Positions 49,729-57,155 of a DNA stretch of 64,000 bases are shown here, one piece after another. The position numbers were made by a program, and so were the translations under genes. The stretch comes from a virus. The number at the start of each line of letters is the position of its first letter. Within the stretch, counting starts at the first letter, position 1. The notes under the pieces were generated by a model. It saw only the letters and a program-made list of their open reading frames with translations, was not told the DNA's origin and did not search any database. The DNA lies in the IMG/VR virus record IMGVR_UViG_3300032245_001746, positions 1-64,000 of that record, one strand, 5' to 3'.

Positions 49729-50661
49729 TCACACTGCAACTGGAATTTCTAACTTAGGACCACACTTATAATCACTCAACACAAAGTCGTTCAATTTATA
49801 AGAGTAAATATCCTCTGCTTTATTGATTGTTAAATTTGGACAATCGTAAGAAGGCAATGAAAGATATTCTTCCATAGCAGGAATTTGATCCCAATAAATA
49901 TGAGAGTCAACAGTATAGTGAACAAACTCTGTTGCTTTATATCCAGTTTGTTGTGCAAGCATCATTGTTAATGCGGAATAAAACTGTATATTCGCTGGAA
50001 CTCCAATTGGAAAATCTGCTGATCTTTGGGTTAATGATCCAGTCATTTCGCCATTATCATCAATTGAAATCTGAAATGAATAATGACAACATGGAAGTTT
50101 CATCTTACTTACTTCTTTAGGGTTCCATAAAGAAAATAATATTCTTCTACAAGATGAATCTTCTTTGATTCTATTAACCATAAAGTCTAATTGATCAAAT
50201 CCTCCCGAACCATATTGATTTTTATTATATGTAGAGTTAAGATCTTCTCCACAAGGATCAAATGATACTTCATTAGTAAATTCTTTACCACCAATTCCAT
50301 TTCCGTAATATCCGCCAAAATGTCGAAGCTGAAATCCGTAAACGGGACCGAAAACTTTTTCAGCGTATCCATGTTTCTTTTCAAATTCAGGATCAACCCA
50401 AGGGTCCCAAATTTTGGCACCAAGTGCGTTTAAATCATTATTATTAGTAGAACCAGATATAAACCAAAGCAATTCTGCCCAAATAGATTTTGGCCAAATT
50501 TTTCTTTTAGTTACAAGTGGAAATGATTGTGTTAAATCATATCTACTTAAAATGCCAGGTAAAAATTTAGTTTTAATTCCTGTTCTCTTATTAGACTTTT
50601 CTTTGCCTTTTTTTAACAATAATTCTAAAGCTTCATCATATGGTTGAATTGCGTATGACAT
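49729..50661 (-). CDS. thyA: Thymidylate synthase (ThyA type)
   Basis: 310 residues from ATG 50661. Catalytic Cys in KLPCCHYSFQI. Also RTGIKTKFLPG (phosphate-binding Arg near the start), LLWFISGSTN, ESSCRRILFSLWNP-type loop (DSSCRRILFSLWNPKEV), LTQRSADFPIGVPANI and HYTVDSHIYWDQ. Inserted segments (about 125-180, GFQLRHFGGYYGNG...NKNQYGSGGFDQLD) lengthen it over E. coli ThyA (264). Converts dUMP to dTMP using methylene-tetrahydrofolate. No intron seen, unlike T4 td. Confidence 0.95.
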   Translation of the reverse strand: MSYAIQPYDEALELLLKKGKEKSNKRTGIKTKFLPGILSRYDLTQSFPLVTKRKIWPKSIWAELLWFISGSTNNNDLNALGAKIWDPWVDPEFEKKHGYAEKVFGPVYGFQLRHFGGYYGNGIGGKEFTNEVSFDPCGEDLNSTYNKNQYGSGGFDQLDFMVNRIKEDSSCRRILFSLWNPKEVSKMKLPCCHYSFQISIDDNGEMTGSLTQRSADFPIGVPANIQFYSALTMMLAQQTGYKATEFVHYTVDSHIYWDQIPAMEEYLSLPSYDCPNLTINKAEDIYSYKLNDFVLSDYKCGPKLEIPVAV

Positions 50662-50736
50662 AATATCTTTCTTTAATAAATTCAAATCATACAACTTTAA
50701 CCAAAACTTCAATCAAGATCAACATTTTTTTATTGG

Positions 50737-50874
50737 TTACTTCTTTTTATCAAGTTTTTTCTTCTTGAATTTAATTAATTCAGTTGATAACGGCATTGCA
50801 AAATTTGCAACACATGAAGTTGATGTCATTTCTTCTAGCCATTTTTTAAATGATTTTAATTTTATTTTATTCAT
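50737..50874 (-). CDS. 45-aa protein with capsid-targeting-like N-terminus
   Basis: 45 residues, too short for most ORF cut-offs. SFKKWLEEM (residues 8-16) fits the shared motif. After it come TSTSCVANFAMPLSTEL and a Lys-rich tail (KFKKKKLDKKK). It starts at ATG 50874, overlapping the stop of the 50874-51281 gene (TAATG). Clipping at the Glu would leave a basic peptide of about 30 residues, as for T4 internal peptides. Confidence 0.65.
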   Translation of the reverse strand: MNKIKLKSFKKWLEEMTSTSCVANFAMPLSTELIKFKKKKLDKKK

Positions 50875-51281
50875 TACATCATACCCGGAAGCATACCTTG
50901 AGTGTTACCACCCATTCCTCTTGTTAACATAGAATTTAACTTACTTATAGGAACAAATATTTTTTTATCTGAAACAGTATTAGATGGTGTTCTAAGATTA
51001 CCATCTGTTCCTTTATGGAATTTTTTTTGCACCATACCACCATCTATATTAAATGGTGTAATATAAGCGCCTTTCACATCTCCTCTTGCATCTTTTACAA
51101 ATTGGTTTATTAAATAATTAACACCATTAAAATGAAAATTTCCCATTTTCATTTCAGGCGACCAATTTGGAATTTTCTCTAATGCAGAAGGATCAATACC
51201 GAGTTCGTCCTGCAAAGAAGACATATAATTTGCCTTTTTTTCATAAGATTCCATAAAATCTTTAAATGATAATAATTCCAT
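50874..51281 (-). CDS. Protein with capsid-targeting-like N-terminus (135 aa)
   Basis: 135 residues. SFKDFMESYEKK (residues 5-16) fits the shared motif. The body is beta-rich: NFHFNGVNYLINQFVKDARG, GAYITPFNIDGGMV, FVPISKLNSML, with a Gly/Met-rich end (GMGGNTQGMLPGMM). No family recognised. Followed by the 45-aa gene in TAATG overlap. An AT-rich 48-bp divergent region separates it from the plus-strand gene at 51330. Confidence 0.6.
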   Translation of the reverse strand: MELLSFKDFMESYEKKANYMSSLQDELGIDPSALEKIPNWSPEMKMGNFHFNGVNYLINQFVKDARGDVKGAYITPFNIDGGMVQKKFHKGTDGNLRTPSNTVSDKKIFVPISKLNSMLTRGMGGNTQGMLPGMM

Positions 51282-51329
51282 AGTGCAATATATAGTTTAT
51301 TATAAATATTTTTATTCAGGAAATAAGAA

Positions 51330-51665
51330 ATGAATACTTTTGATATTATTTCAATTTGGAGAGAACAATTAAACAAAGAAAATATACAAAAAATAAAAAG
51401 TTTAATCCAAAATGAATTAAATTTATTTTTTTCTTTTGAAAAAGAGATATATGGTGCAGATGAAGATGCAAGATTGGTATTTGCTAAATTAAAAATTCCT
51501 GATGAAGATTATGATATATCATGGGATGAAGCGGCATCATTTGTAGGATTTAATATAACAAGAGGTTTAAAAGAAGATAATATACCAAAACGAATGTTTT
51601 ACAAAAAAGATATTAAAAACATTAAAATAATTAACTTAGAAGAAGTTGAAAAGCTATTAAAATGA
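51330..51665 (+). CDS. Hypothetical protein (111 aa)
   Basis: 111 residues, mostly helical: FDIISIWREQLNKENIQKIKSLIQNEL, then DEDYDISWDEAASFVGFNI. The segment YKKDIKNIKIINLEEVEKLL closes the protein. No family recognised. Upstream TATAAATA and an agga ribosome-binding site. It precedes the zinc-finger nuclease gene by 10 bp. Confidence 0.6.
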   Translation: MNTFDIISIWREQLNKENIQKIKSLIQNELNLFFSFEKEIYGADEDARLVFAKLKIPDEDYDISWDEAASFVGFNITRGLKEDNIPKRMFYKKDIKNIKIINLEEVEKLLK

Positions 51666-51675
51666 AAAGGCAAAA

Positions 51676-52335
51676 ATGTTTCAAGATGAAAATAAAAACA
51701 AAAGAAAATTCACATGTTTTGTTTGTGGTAGAGTTTTTACTGAATTCGAAGAATTTAAAAATCATATAATTGAAAAACATGAAGAAGGAAGAGATTACGT
51801 TATATGTCCACTAGAAAGATGCAAAACGCCTGTCAGGGATATAAAAATGCATTTCAAAGTGAAACATCCGAGTGAAAAGATTCCAGAAAAAGGACAATCA
51901 AAAGCATTAATTTGGCGGGATGTGAAATCCAATGGAGAAGTTAAAACAAGAAAGCCAAAATTTAGAGAAGGATGGTATCATTCAACAAAAATGAATCAAT
52001 CGTTTTTTTATAGATCAGGATATGAGGCAAAAGTTTTTGAACTATTAGATTCTTGGAATGGCGTGTTAGCATACACAGTAGAAGAATTTAAAATTCCATA
52101 TATTTTTGAAGGAAAACAACACGAATATATTCCAGACATATTTGTTGCGTACACCGATGGAAGCAAAGAGGTTTGGGAAATCAAGCCAGCAACACAAACC
52201 TCTTTAGAAAAAAATAAAGCTAAATGGCATTTTGCTGAAAATGCTTGTAAAGAGCGAAATTGGGTTTTTAGAGTTATAACAGAAAAAGAAATAGAAAAAC
52301 TTAAAAAAACAGTTAGAGACCAATATCTACAATAA
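51676..52335 (+). CDS. C2H2 zinc-finger plus PD-(D/E)XK (TnsA/gp4-like) nuclease
   Basis: 219 residues. Two zinc fingers at the N-terminus (FTCFVCGRVF...HIIEKH and VICPLERC...MHFKVKH). The nuclease domain starts FFYRSGYEAKVFELLDSW, then VEEFKIPYIFEGKQHEYIPDIFV (D of the active site) and KEVWEIKP (E-x-K). TnsA, T4 gp4/50/65 head-completion proteins and related nucleases share this layout; with the zinc fingers, a DNA-binding recombination or head-completion role fits. No close relative can be named. Confidence 0.65.
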   Translation: MFQDENKNKRKFTCFVCGRVFTEFEEFKNHIIEKHEEGRDYVICPLERCKTPVRDIKMHFKVKHPSEKIPEKGQSKALIWRDVKSNGEVKTRKPKFREGWYHSTKMNQSFFYRSGYEAKVFELLDSWNGVLAYTVEEFKIPYIFEGKQHEYIPDIFVAYTDGSKEVWEIKPATQTSLEKNKAKWHFAENACKERNWVFRVITEKEIEKLKKTVRDQYLQ

Positions 52336-52336
52336 T

Positions 52337-52645
52337 TTAATTATCTTTGAAAACAATCCATTCATGATAAAATGGACTTTTTTGTTTTAAAAAATTAGGT
52401 TTTTGATCATAAGGATGTTCAAGTTTTCCATACCATTCATATCCAACTTCATTCCACCAATTTTGCCATTCTTTAATGTTGTTCAATAATCTATTTAACA
52501 ATAAATCAGTTTGTTCTTTGTTTAATTCAACAAATATATCATCTTGATTTTGATCTATTGTTACAATAAAGTTTCCATTATTACATGTGGAAACAGAATA
52601 AGTATTGTTAAAATTTTCTTGAAAGAAACTTTTCATGTATTGCAT
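52337..52645 (-). CDS. Hypothetical protein (102 aa)
   Basis: 102 residues; a second Met three residues in (MKSFFQENF) may be the start. Middle part FIVTIDQNQDDIFVEL, then helical LLLNRLLNNIKEWQNWWNEVG and YEWYGKLEHPYDQ. Trp/Tyr rich. No family recognised. It overlaps the cupin gene's 3' end by 13 bp. The start MKSFFQE is loosely like the capsid-targeting-like motif but is not counted. Confidence 0.55.
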   Translation of the reverse strand: MQYMKSFFQENFNNTYSVSTCNNGNFIVTIDQNQDDIFVELNKEQTDLLLNRLLNNIKEWQNWWNEVGYEWYGKLEHPYDQKPNFLKQKSPFYHEWIVFKDN

Positions 52646-53037
52646 ATTCCATAAAGTGAAGCTGGTCCGTTTGGATCAACTTTTTGTGTAGTTAATCTAT
52701 AACTATCGGAGTCAAAATGTTGAGTAGATGTTTCTATAATAACACAATCTTCTAAAGCAACCATTTGATGAATCAAACCTGGTCTTACATGATAAGCATC
52801 ACCACTATTCATTTCTATTTGTTTAATTATTGTAGAATCACTTTCCGCATAGTTAAATAACATTTTGCCCGAAAAAAGAAATAAGACCTCGTCCTTTAAT
52901 TTGTGAAAATGACATGAACAAAAATGATCTTTTTTAATATTTAAAATTTTACCACAATATTTTTCATTATTACAAATCCATAATTCATTTCCCCAAGATT
53001 TATCTACATAAACCATATTATCTTTATTTAAGAACAT
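52633..53037 (-). CDS. Cupin-domain protein
   Basis: 134 residues with a single cupin barrel: the first motif region HFCSCHFHKLKDEVLFLFSGKML (G..HxH...E) and the second GDAYHVRPGLIHQMVAL. The metal ligands His, His, Glu and the later His are visible. Closest in form to mannose-6-phosphate isomerase or GDP-mannose pyrophosphorylase C-terminal cupins, so sugar metabolism is possible. ATG 53037 is preferred because ggggaggg precedes it directly; ATG 53016 is an alternative. Ends overlap both neighbours. Confidence 0.75.
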   Translation of the reverse strand: MFLNKDNMVYVDKSWGNELWICNNEKYCGKILNIKKDHFCSCHFHKLKDEVLFLFSGKMLFNYAESDSTIIKQIEMNSGDAYHVRPGLIHQMVALEDCVIIETSTQHFDSDSYRLTTQKVDPNGPASLYGICNT

Positions 53038-53672
53038 GCTCCCTCCCCAAATTTAGAAACTAAAAATGGAAACAATTCATTGTTTATTCTTTCATACAAT
53101 TCTTCTTCTGTACCATCGTTTTGTAAGAAATAATCCACATCATAAATATTGCTAGGCATATTTTCTATGTATCTTGCTGTCATTAAATGATTTTGAATAG
53201 ATCCAAAAAACAAATTTTGTTTACAAAAATCCACTAAAACTTTAATTTCAGATTCAGACTTATGAGGATCATCATTCTCCCAACCAGGTCTCCAAACAAT
53301 AATATTAACTCCACCCATTTCTTTTACTCTTTTTAATTCTGTATTATATCTACCATCTGATATTATCAATGGCATAGGGTTCTTTCTGTAGCATTTATTA
53401 ACCCAAATATTGGGATCAATATCTCTACAACCATCTCCAATAAATTTCAGAGCATTTCTTACTGGCATTTGCCAGTTTTCAGGTGGGGTTGGATCAACTT
53501 TAAATTTTTCAATAAAATCTAAATCAACATCTTTAAGATCACATAAAGTTTTTTTAACCTCTAATGCAAAAGATCCTCTATTCCAACTTTTAAGCAAATT
53601 ATCTTTTAAATAATTAGCACTTGTATCTTTTCCAGACCTAGCTTGACCAGCAAAACATATTACATTACTCAT
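53028..53672 (-). CDS. Deoxynucleoside monophosphate kinase-like (T4 gp1-like)
   Basis: 214 residues from ATG 53672, which has a gtgagga ribosome-binding site. The P-loop is CFAGQARSGKDTSANYL (GxxxxGK[ST] with D). Then RNALKFIGDGCRDIDPNIWVN, IISDGRYNTELKRVKEMGG (DxR Walker-B-like) and IVWRPGWEN. This matches the T4 gp1 / dNMP kinase family that phosphorylates dTMP, dGMP or modified dNMPs. It fits with thyA, DHFR and dCMP deaminase. It overlaps the M16 peptidase gene by 8 bp and the cupin by 10 bp. Confidence 0.8.
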   Translation of the reverse strand: MSNVICFAGQARSGKDTSANYLKDNLLKSWNRGSFALEVKKTLCDLKDVDLDFIEKFKVDPTPPENWQMPVRNALKFIGDGCRDIDPNIWVNKCYRKNPMPLIISDGRYNTELKRVKEMGGVNIIVWRPGWENDDPHKSESEIKVLVDFCKQNLFFGSIQNHLMTARYIENMPSNIYDVDYFLQNDGTEEELYERINNELFPFLVSKFGEGACS

Positions 53673-54885
53673 TATCATCCTCACCTTCTATTTCAGATAT
53701 CATCTCAAACACTTTAAAGTTATTCAAATACTTATTCGCAAAACATATTAAATCATTATTGGTTACACTGATTTCAGTGTCAAAGTTTGAATTTTTCTTC
53801 ATTGATTCAAAATCTTGATTATACACAAATTTATTAGTCATGTAATCAGAAGTTATCTCTGATCTATCTTTTAGCAAGGCAACATTATAAAGATATTGAT
53901 TTTTAGCTAATTCTAAAACAAAATCATCAAATCCGGTAATTTTAATTTGATTAAATAAATCATTTAATGATTGTTCTAAAATTTGAATTTTTTTACTTGA
54001 TGTAAGAGTAGATAAAAACATGTATGAATTTTTAGAGTCTTTCAAAGATTCTAAAGAAACTCTATAACACAAACCTAAATCATCTCTTATGTTATCATAT
54101 AAAATTTGCTGTAGACATGCTTTAAAAATAGATCCAATTTTTTTAGAATCATCTGATGGATGAATCCAATCAAGCAAAATAGCATATGAACTTTGATTAA
54201 ACTTCTTTGTTGTAGTGCTAAACTTACAGTTATCATGTTGATTAATACAAACTGTTTGTGTATCCACCTCTGTCAAGTTATGTTCTATTAAATCTACCTT
54301 TTTCACCAATTCATCAAAATCTAAATTTCCAGAAATTACCAAACATATATTGTTTAATGTATAATTTCTGTTTCTAAATTCCAAAATTTTATCTAAACTA
54401 AATTTAGAAATATTTTCTGGGTCGCTGATTATATCATGCATTTCTTCTTTAAATGCATTTTTAAAAACAAATTCTGAAAAGCAAGAAGTTTGTGAGTTAT
54501 TATACATATAATATTCCTCAAGAACAACTTCTTTTTCTTTATCGATTTCTTCTTGAGGAAAAGTTGAATTAAAAACACAATCTGTTAATAGATCAAAACA
54601 AACATCAAAATTTGATTTTACACAATCAAAATAATATGAAGTGTAAAAATACCAAGTTTCAGCATTAAACTGTCCGTAGGTCGCAAGAAGTCTTGAAATT
54701 TCTTTTTTATTTTTAGTTTTAGTACCTTGAAAATGCATATGTTCTAAAAAATGTGCAATTCCATATTCATCTAATGTTTCTGATGATGAGCCAGCCTTAA
54801 AAACAAAACTCATACTTACAAAATTTGAATCATTTTTATAAAATACAATTGGAATTTTACCTTTTTCAATTCTATAATGATACAT
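53665..54885 (-). CDS. M16-family zinc peptidase (pitrilysin-like)
   Basis: 406 residues. The inverted zinc motif HFLEH (45-49: GIAHFLEHMHFQGT) and the downstream Glu (EKEVVLEEYYMYN, about residue 120-124) complete the HxxEH-(x about 75)-E signature. AETWYFYTSYYFDC and YTLNNICLVISGNLDF match M16 N-domains, and a second, non-catalytic half (ILLDWIHPSDDSKK) follows. M16 peptidases degrade peptides or process precursors. Intact catalytic residues mean it is probably active. The phage role is unknown: prohead processing, peptide clearance or attack on host proteins are options. Confidence 0.88.
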   Translation of the reverse strand: MYHYRIEKGKIPIVFYKNDSNFVSMSFVFKAGSSSETLDEYGIAHFLEHMHFQGTKTKNKKEISRLLATYGQFNAETWYFYTSYYFDCVKSNFDVCFDLLTDCVFNSTFPQEEIDKEKEVVLEEYYMYNNSQTSCFSEFVFKNAFKEEMHDIISDPENISKFSLDKILEFRNRNYTLNNICLVISGNLDFDELVKKVDLIEHNLTEVDTQTVCINQHDNCKFSTTTKKFNQSSYAILLDWIHPSDDSKKIGSIFKACLQQILYDNIRDDLGLCYRVSLESLKDSKNSYMFLSTLTSSKKIQILEQSLNDLFNQIKITGFDDFVLELAKNQYLYNVALLKDRSEITSDYMTNKFVYNQDFESMKKNSNFDTEISVTNNDLICFANKYLNNFKVFEMISEIEGEDDNE

Positions 54886-54919
54886 AAAGGTTCCTTAATA
54901 AGGTTTTAAAATTTATTCT

Positions 54920-55201
54920 ATGAAATTTACTAAAAAAAAGAACGATGAAGTTGAGAAGATTTGTAAAAATTGTCTTTTGTATGATATTAAAAATAAATAC
55001 TGTACCGTGATTGTACTTCATGAAGGAAAAAAAATAAATTTACCTACTGATCCTGGTGATTCTTGCATCTTTGAAGATGATGAAGTAAAACAAGTAAAAA
55101 TATGGGTAGAAGACGAAAAAGGCAAAAAAACAGATAAAAATGGTGTTGTAAAAATAGAATATCCTTCTGGATTTTTTGGAGAGGAAACAAATATTGAATG
55201 A
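54920..55201 (+). CDS. Small Cys-motif protein (93 aa)
   Basis: 93 residues. ICKNCLLYDIKNKYCTV and GDSCIFED form a four-Cys metal-binding pattern (C-x2-C...C...C). The C-terminal half is beta-rich and polar (KIWVEDEKGKKTDKNGVVKIEY). I recall similar four-Cys proteins in large phages, role unknown. It overlaps the glycosyltransferase downstream by 4 bp (ATGA). Confidence 0.6.
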   Translation: MKFTKKKNDEVEKICKNCLLYDIKNKYCTVIVLHEGKKINLPTDPGDSCIFEDDEVKQVKIWVEDEKGKKTDKNGVVKIEYPSGFFGEETNIE

Positions 55202-56040
55202 AAAACTTTTACTTAAAATCATCAAAAAATCAAATTTTTATTTCACATTATCCTTTGAATAACATTCAAGTTGATGAAAATGATATAATAATATTATTAT
55301 GCAACAAATCAATAAAAACACAAGAATTAATTCAATTTAAAAAAAATTTTAATTTTTATAAACAATGTTTAATATTATGTAATACACCAGAAGAAAAAAA
55401 TATTTGTGATAAACAAAAAATATATTCATCATTCATTAATAAAAATTGTTTTATTGATGAATCTATATTCAATATAAAAGAAAATATAAACAAAGAATAT
55501 GATGGAATTTATGCAACTTCAATAAAAGAAAGAAAACGATTACATTTATTAAATGATATACCAAAAATTGCTGTTTTAAAAAATTTTAACCAAGAAGAAC
55601 ATAAACATTTAAATATAGAAAATTTAAATATTATAAACAATTCAATTATAAACAAAGAAGAAATTTGTGAGTATTATAATAAAGCATTATTTGGATGTAT
55701 TTTTTCTATTCAAGATTGTTCATCATCAGTTTCATGTGAATACATGTTGTGTGGATTACCAGTGTTAACAACAAGATCTTCTGGAGGGCGTAGTATATGG
55801 TATAATAAATATAATCATATATTGATAGAACCAAATCAAAATTCTTTAAAAGAAGCTATTAATTTATGTAAAGAAAGAATACAAAAAGGAATATTTAATT
55901 CAGAGTTAATAAGAAGAAATCAAATAAAACTAATGCTTAATTTCAGATTGAAATTCAATAAATTAATCTCTCAATTAACCAATCTAGAATTAGAAGAATG
56001 TATTGACACGTTTAATGAAAATTTCAAATTGCTTCAGTGA
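55198..56040 (+). CDS. GT-B (GT4-type) glycosyltransferase
   Basis: 280 residues. The C-terminal donor domain is recognisable: FSIQDCSSSVSCEYMLCGLPVLTTRSSGGRSIWY matches the GT4 'S-E-G-x-x...E-A-x-A-C-G-x-P-V-x-x-x-x-x-G-G' block. The N-terminal half is short and divergent (IYATSIKERKRLHLL). Below usual GT4 length (about 370), so the N-domain is reduced. It could modify virion or cell-surface sugars. Third type of glycosyltransferase in the window after the GT2 and the two heptosyltransferase-like genes. Confidence 0.7.
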   Translation: MKNFYLKSSKNQIFISHYPLNNIQVDENDIIILLCNKSIKTQELIQFKKNFNFYKQCLILCNTPEEKNICDKQKIYSSFINKNCFIDESIFNIKENINKEYDGIYATSIKERKRLHLLNDIPKIAVLKNFNQEEHKHLNIENLNIINNSIINKEEICEYYNKALFGCIFSIQDCSSSVSCEYMLCGLPVLTTRSSGGRSIWYNKYNHILIEPNQNSLKEAINLCKERIQKGIFNSELIRRNQIKLMLNFRLKFNKLISQLTNLELEECIDTFNENFKLLQ

Positions 56041-57121
56041 TATTCCATGAAATTACTCTATAAGGACCAGATTGAGGTGGACAATTATACCAATCACAAT
56101 CTGTTTGATTTGGCAAATTAGAACTAGCAGAAATTGGATCACAAGTTACATTGTCCATTCGAACACACCCTTCTTCTAAATCTAGATTTGGATATGTTGA
56201 CCAACAAAAACTAGTACAAGTGTCTGGATCTACCACATTAATTATAAATGTCCAAATTCCACCATTACAACATAATGAAGCATCTACAGTGTATTGTTTT
56301 GGAGTTTCACATTCTTCGCAATTCGTAGTATAAGAACCTTCCCAACACATTGCGTTTCTAGTTAAAACAATATCATTAATTTCACCACTACAATTATCTG
56401 TTAAATTTAAAATCAATGTTTCTGGAAATGGGTTTGTACAACCAGGATCTGCTTCTTCACACCTAACATCGTTACAGCATTGACATTCTGGATCTGTATT
56501 GGGTCCACCAAATACAGGTTCTGTTTGGACAAAAGCGTTAGAACAATCACAATATTCTTCAAATACAACACCATCATTACAAATTGTTGGACCAAACTGA
56601 AATAGATCATTACAATCTGTTGGATAAAATATCCAATGCATATTGGCACTTTCAGCAGCATTAGTTTCAACAGTTCTAGCATCTATAACTAAAACCAAAT
56701 CACCAGTTGAAGTACAAAAAAGCAACCATGAAACTTCTAATGGTACTGTGAATATACCACAATCATACACTCCCAAATTATGTAATTGCCAACCACTTGC
56801 AGTGCAAGTAGAATCACTTAGTAAGTCTGCAACCTCTGCTGGGACTCTGTCGTTGGGGAAATTATTTAATCTAGGAACATAAACTCTTGAATTAAATTGT
56901 GTACAATTACACTCTAAACTAGCTACACCAGTAATTTGTATCCATAATCCATCTAAACAAGGACAACAATCGCAAGTTTTACAACAATTACAACAAGATG
57001 CAAAATAATCATTACAACTAGCAGTGTCAGCTAAAGCAGTCACTTTTGCATTTAAAGAAGTTAACAACCTGTTTTTAACATTATTTTTTAATTTCAATTT
57101 AATTGAATTAGCAGTTGACAT
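56024..57121 (-). CDS. Cysteine-rich protein (35 Cys), probable virion or exported protein
   Basis: 365 residues with 35 Cys (counted; nearly 10 percent). CNDYFASCCNCCKTCDCCPC is the densest part (residues 36-55). The rest is beta-rich with Cys pairs (ECNCT, CQCCND, ASLCCNGG, EECETP) and W-x-G-type turns. No signal peptide is seen. Possible disulfide-stabilised or metal-binding virion surface protein; similar Cys-rich proteins occur in environmental sequences, but I cannot name a family. Strongly different composition from neighbours. An ATAAATA box lies 4 nt before ATG 57121. Confidence 0.6.
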   Translation of the reverse strand: MSTANSIKLKLKNNVKNRLLTSLNAKVTALADTASCNDYFASCCNCCKTCDCCPCLDGLWIQITGVASLECNCTQFNSRVYVPRLNNFPNDRVPAEVADLLSDSTCTASGWQLHNLGVYDCGIFTVPLEVSWLLFCTSTGDLVLVIDARTVETNAAESANMHWIFYPTDCNDLFQFGPTICNDGVVFEEYCDCSNAFVQTEPVFGGPNTDPECQCCNDVRCEEADPGCTNPFPETLILNLTDNCSGEINDIVLTRNAMCWEGSYTTNCEECETPKQYTVDASLCCNGGIWTFIINVVDPDTCTSFCWSTYPNLDLEEGCVRMDNVTCDPISASSNLPNQTDCDWYNCPPQSGPYRVISWNITEAI

Positions 57122-57125
57122 GAAT

Positions 57126-57132
57126 TATTTAT
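57126..57132 (-). promoter_or_regulatory. ATAAATA late-promoter-like box
   Basis: Minus-strand ATAAATA 4 nt upstream of ATG 57121, no ribosome-binding site between, the same layout as before the other virion-type genes. Confidence 0.45.
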
Positions 57133-57155
57133 TAATGTCAACTGCTAAAAAAAGA

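Noticed and set aside
50187-50423. Minus-strand ORF in another frame inside thyA
   Set aside because: Same-strand frame shadow within well-supported ThyA.
49729-50661. Group I intron in thymidylate synthase (as in T4 td)
   Set aside because: The reading frame is continuous with all motifs; the extra length is in-frame protein insertions.
52337-52645. Counting MKSFFQENF as a twelfth packaging-like peptide
   Set aside because: The spacing of aromatic and Glu residues differs from the eleven others; kept apart to avoid inflating the set.
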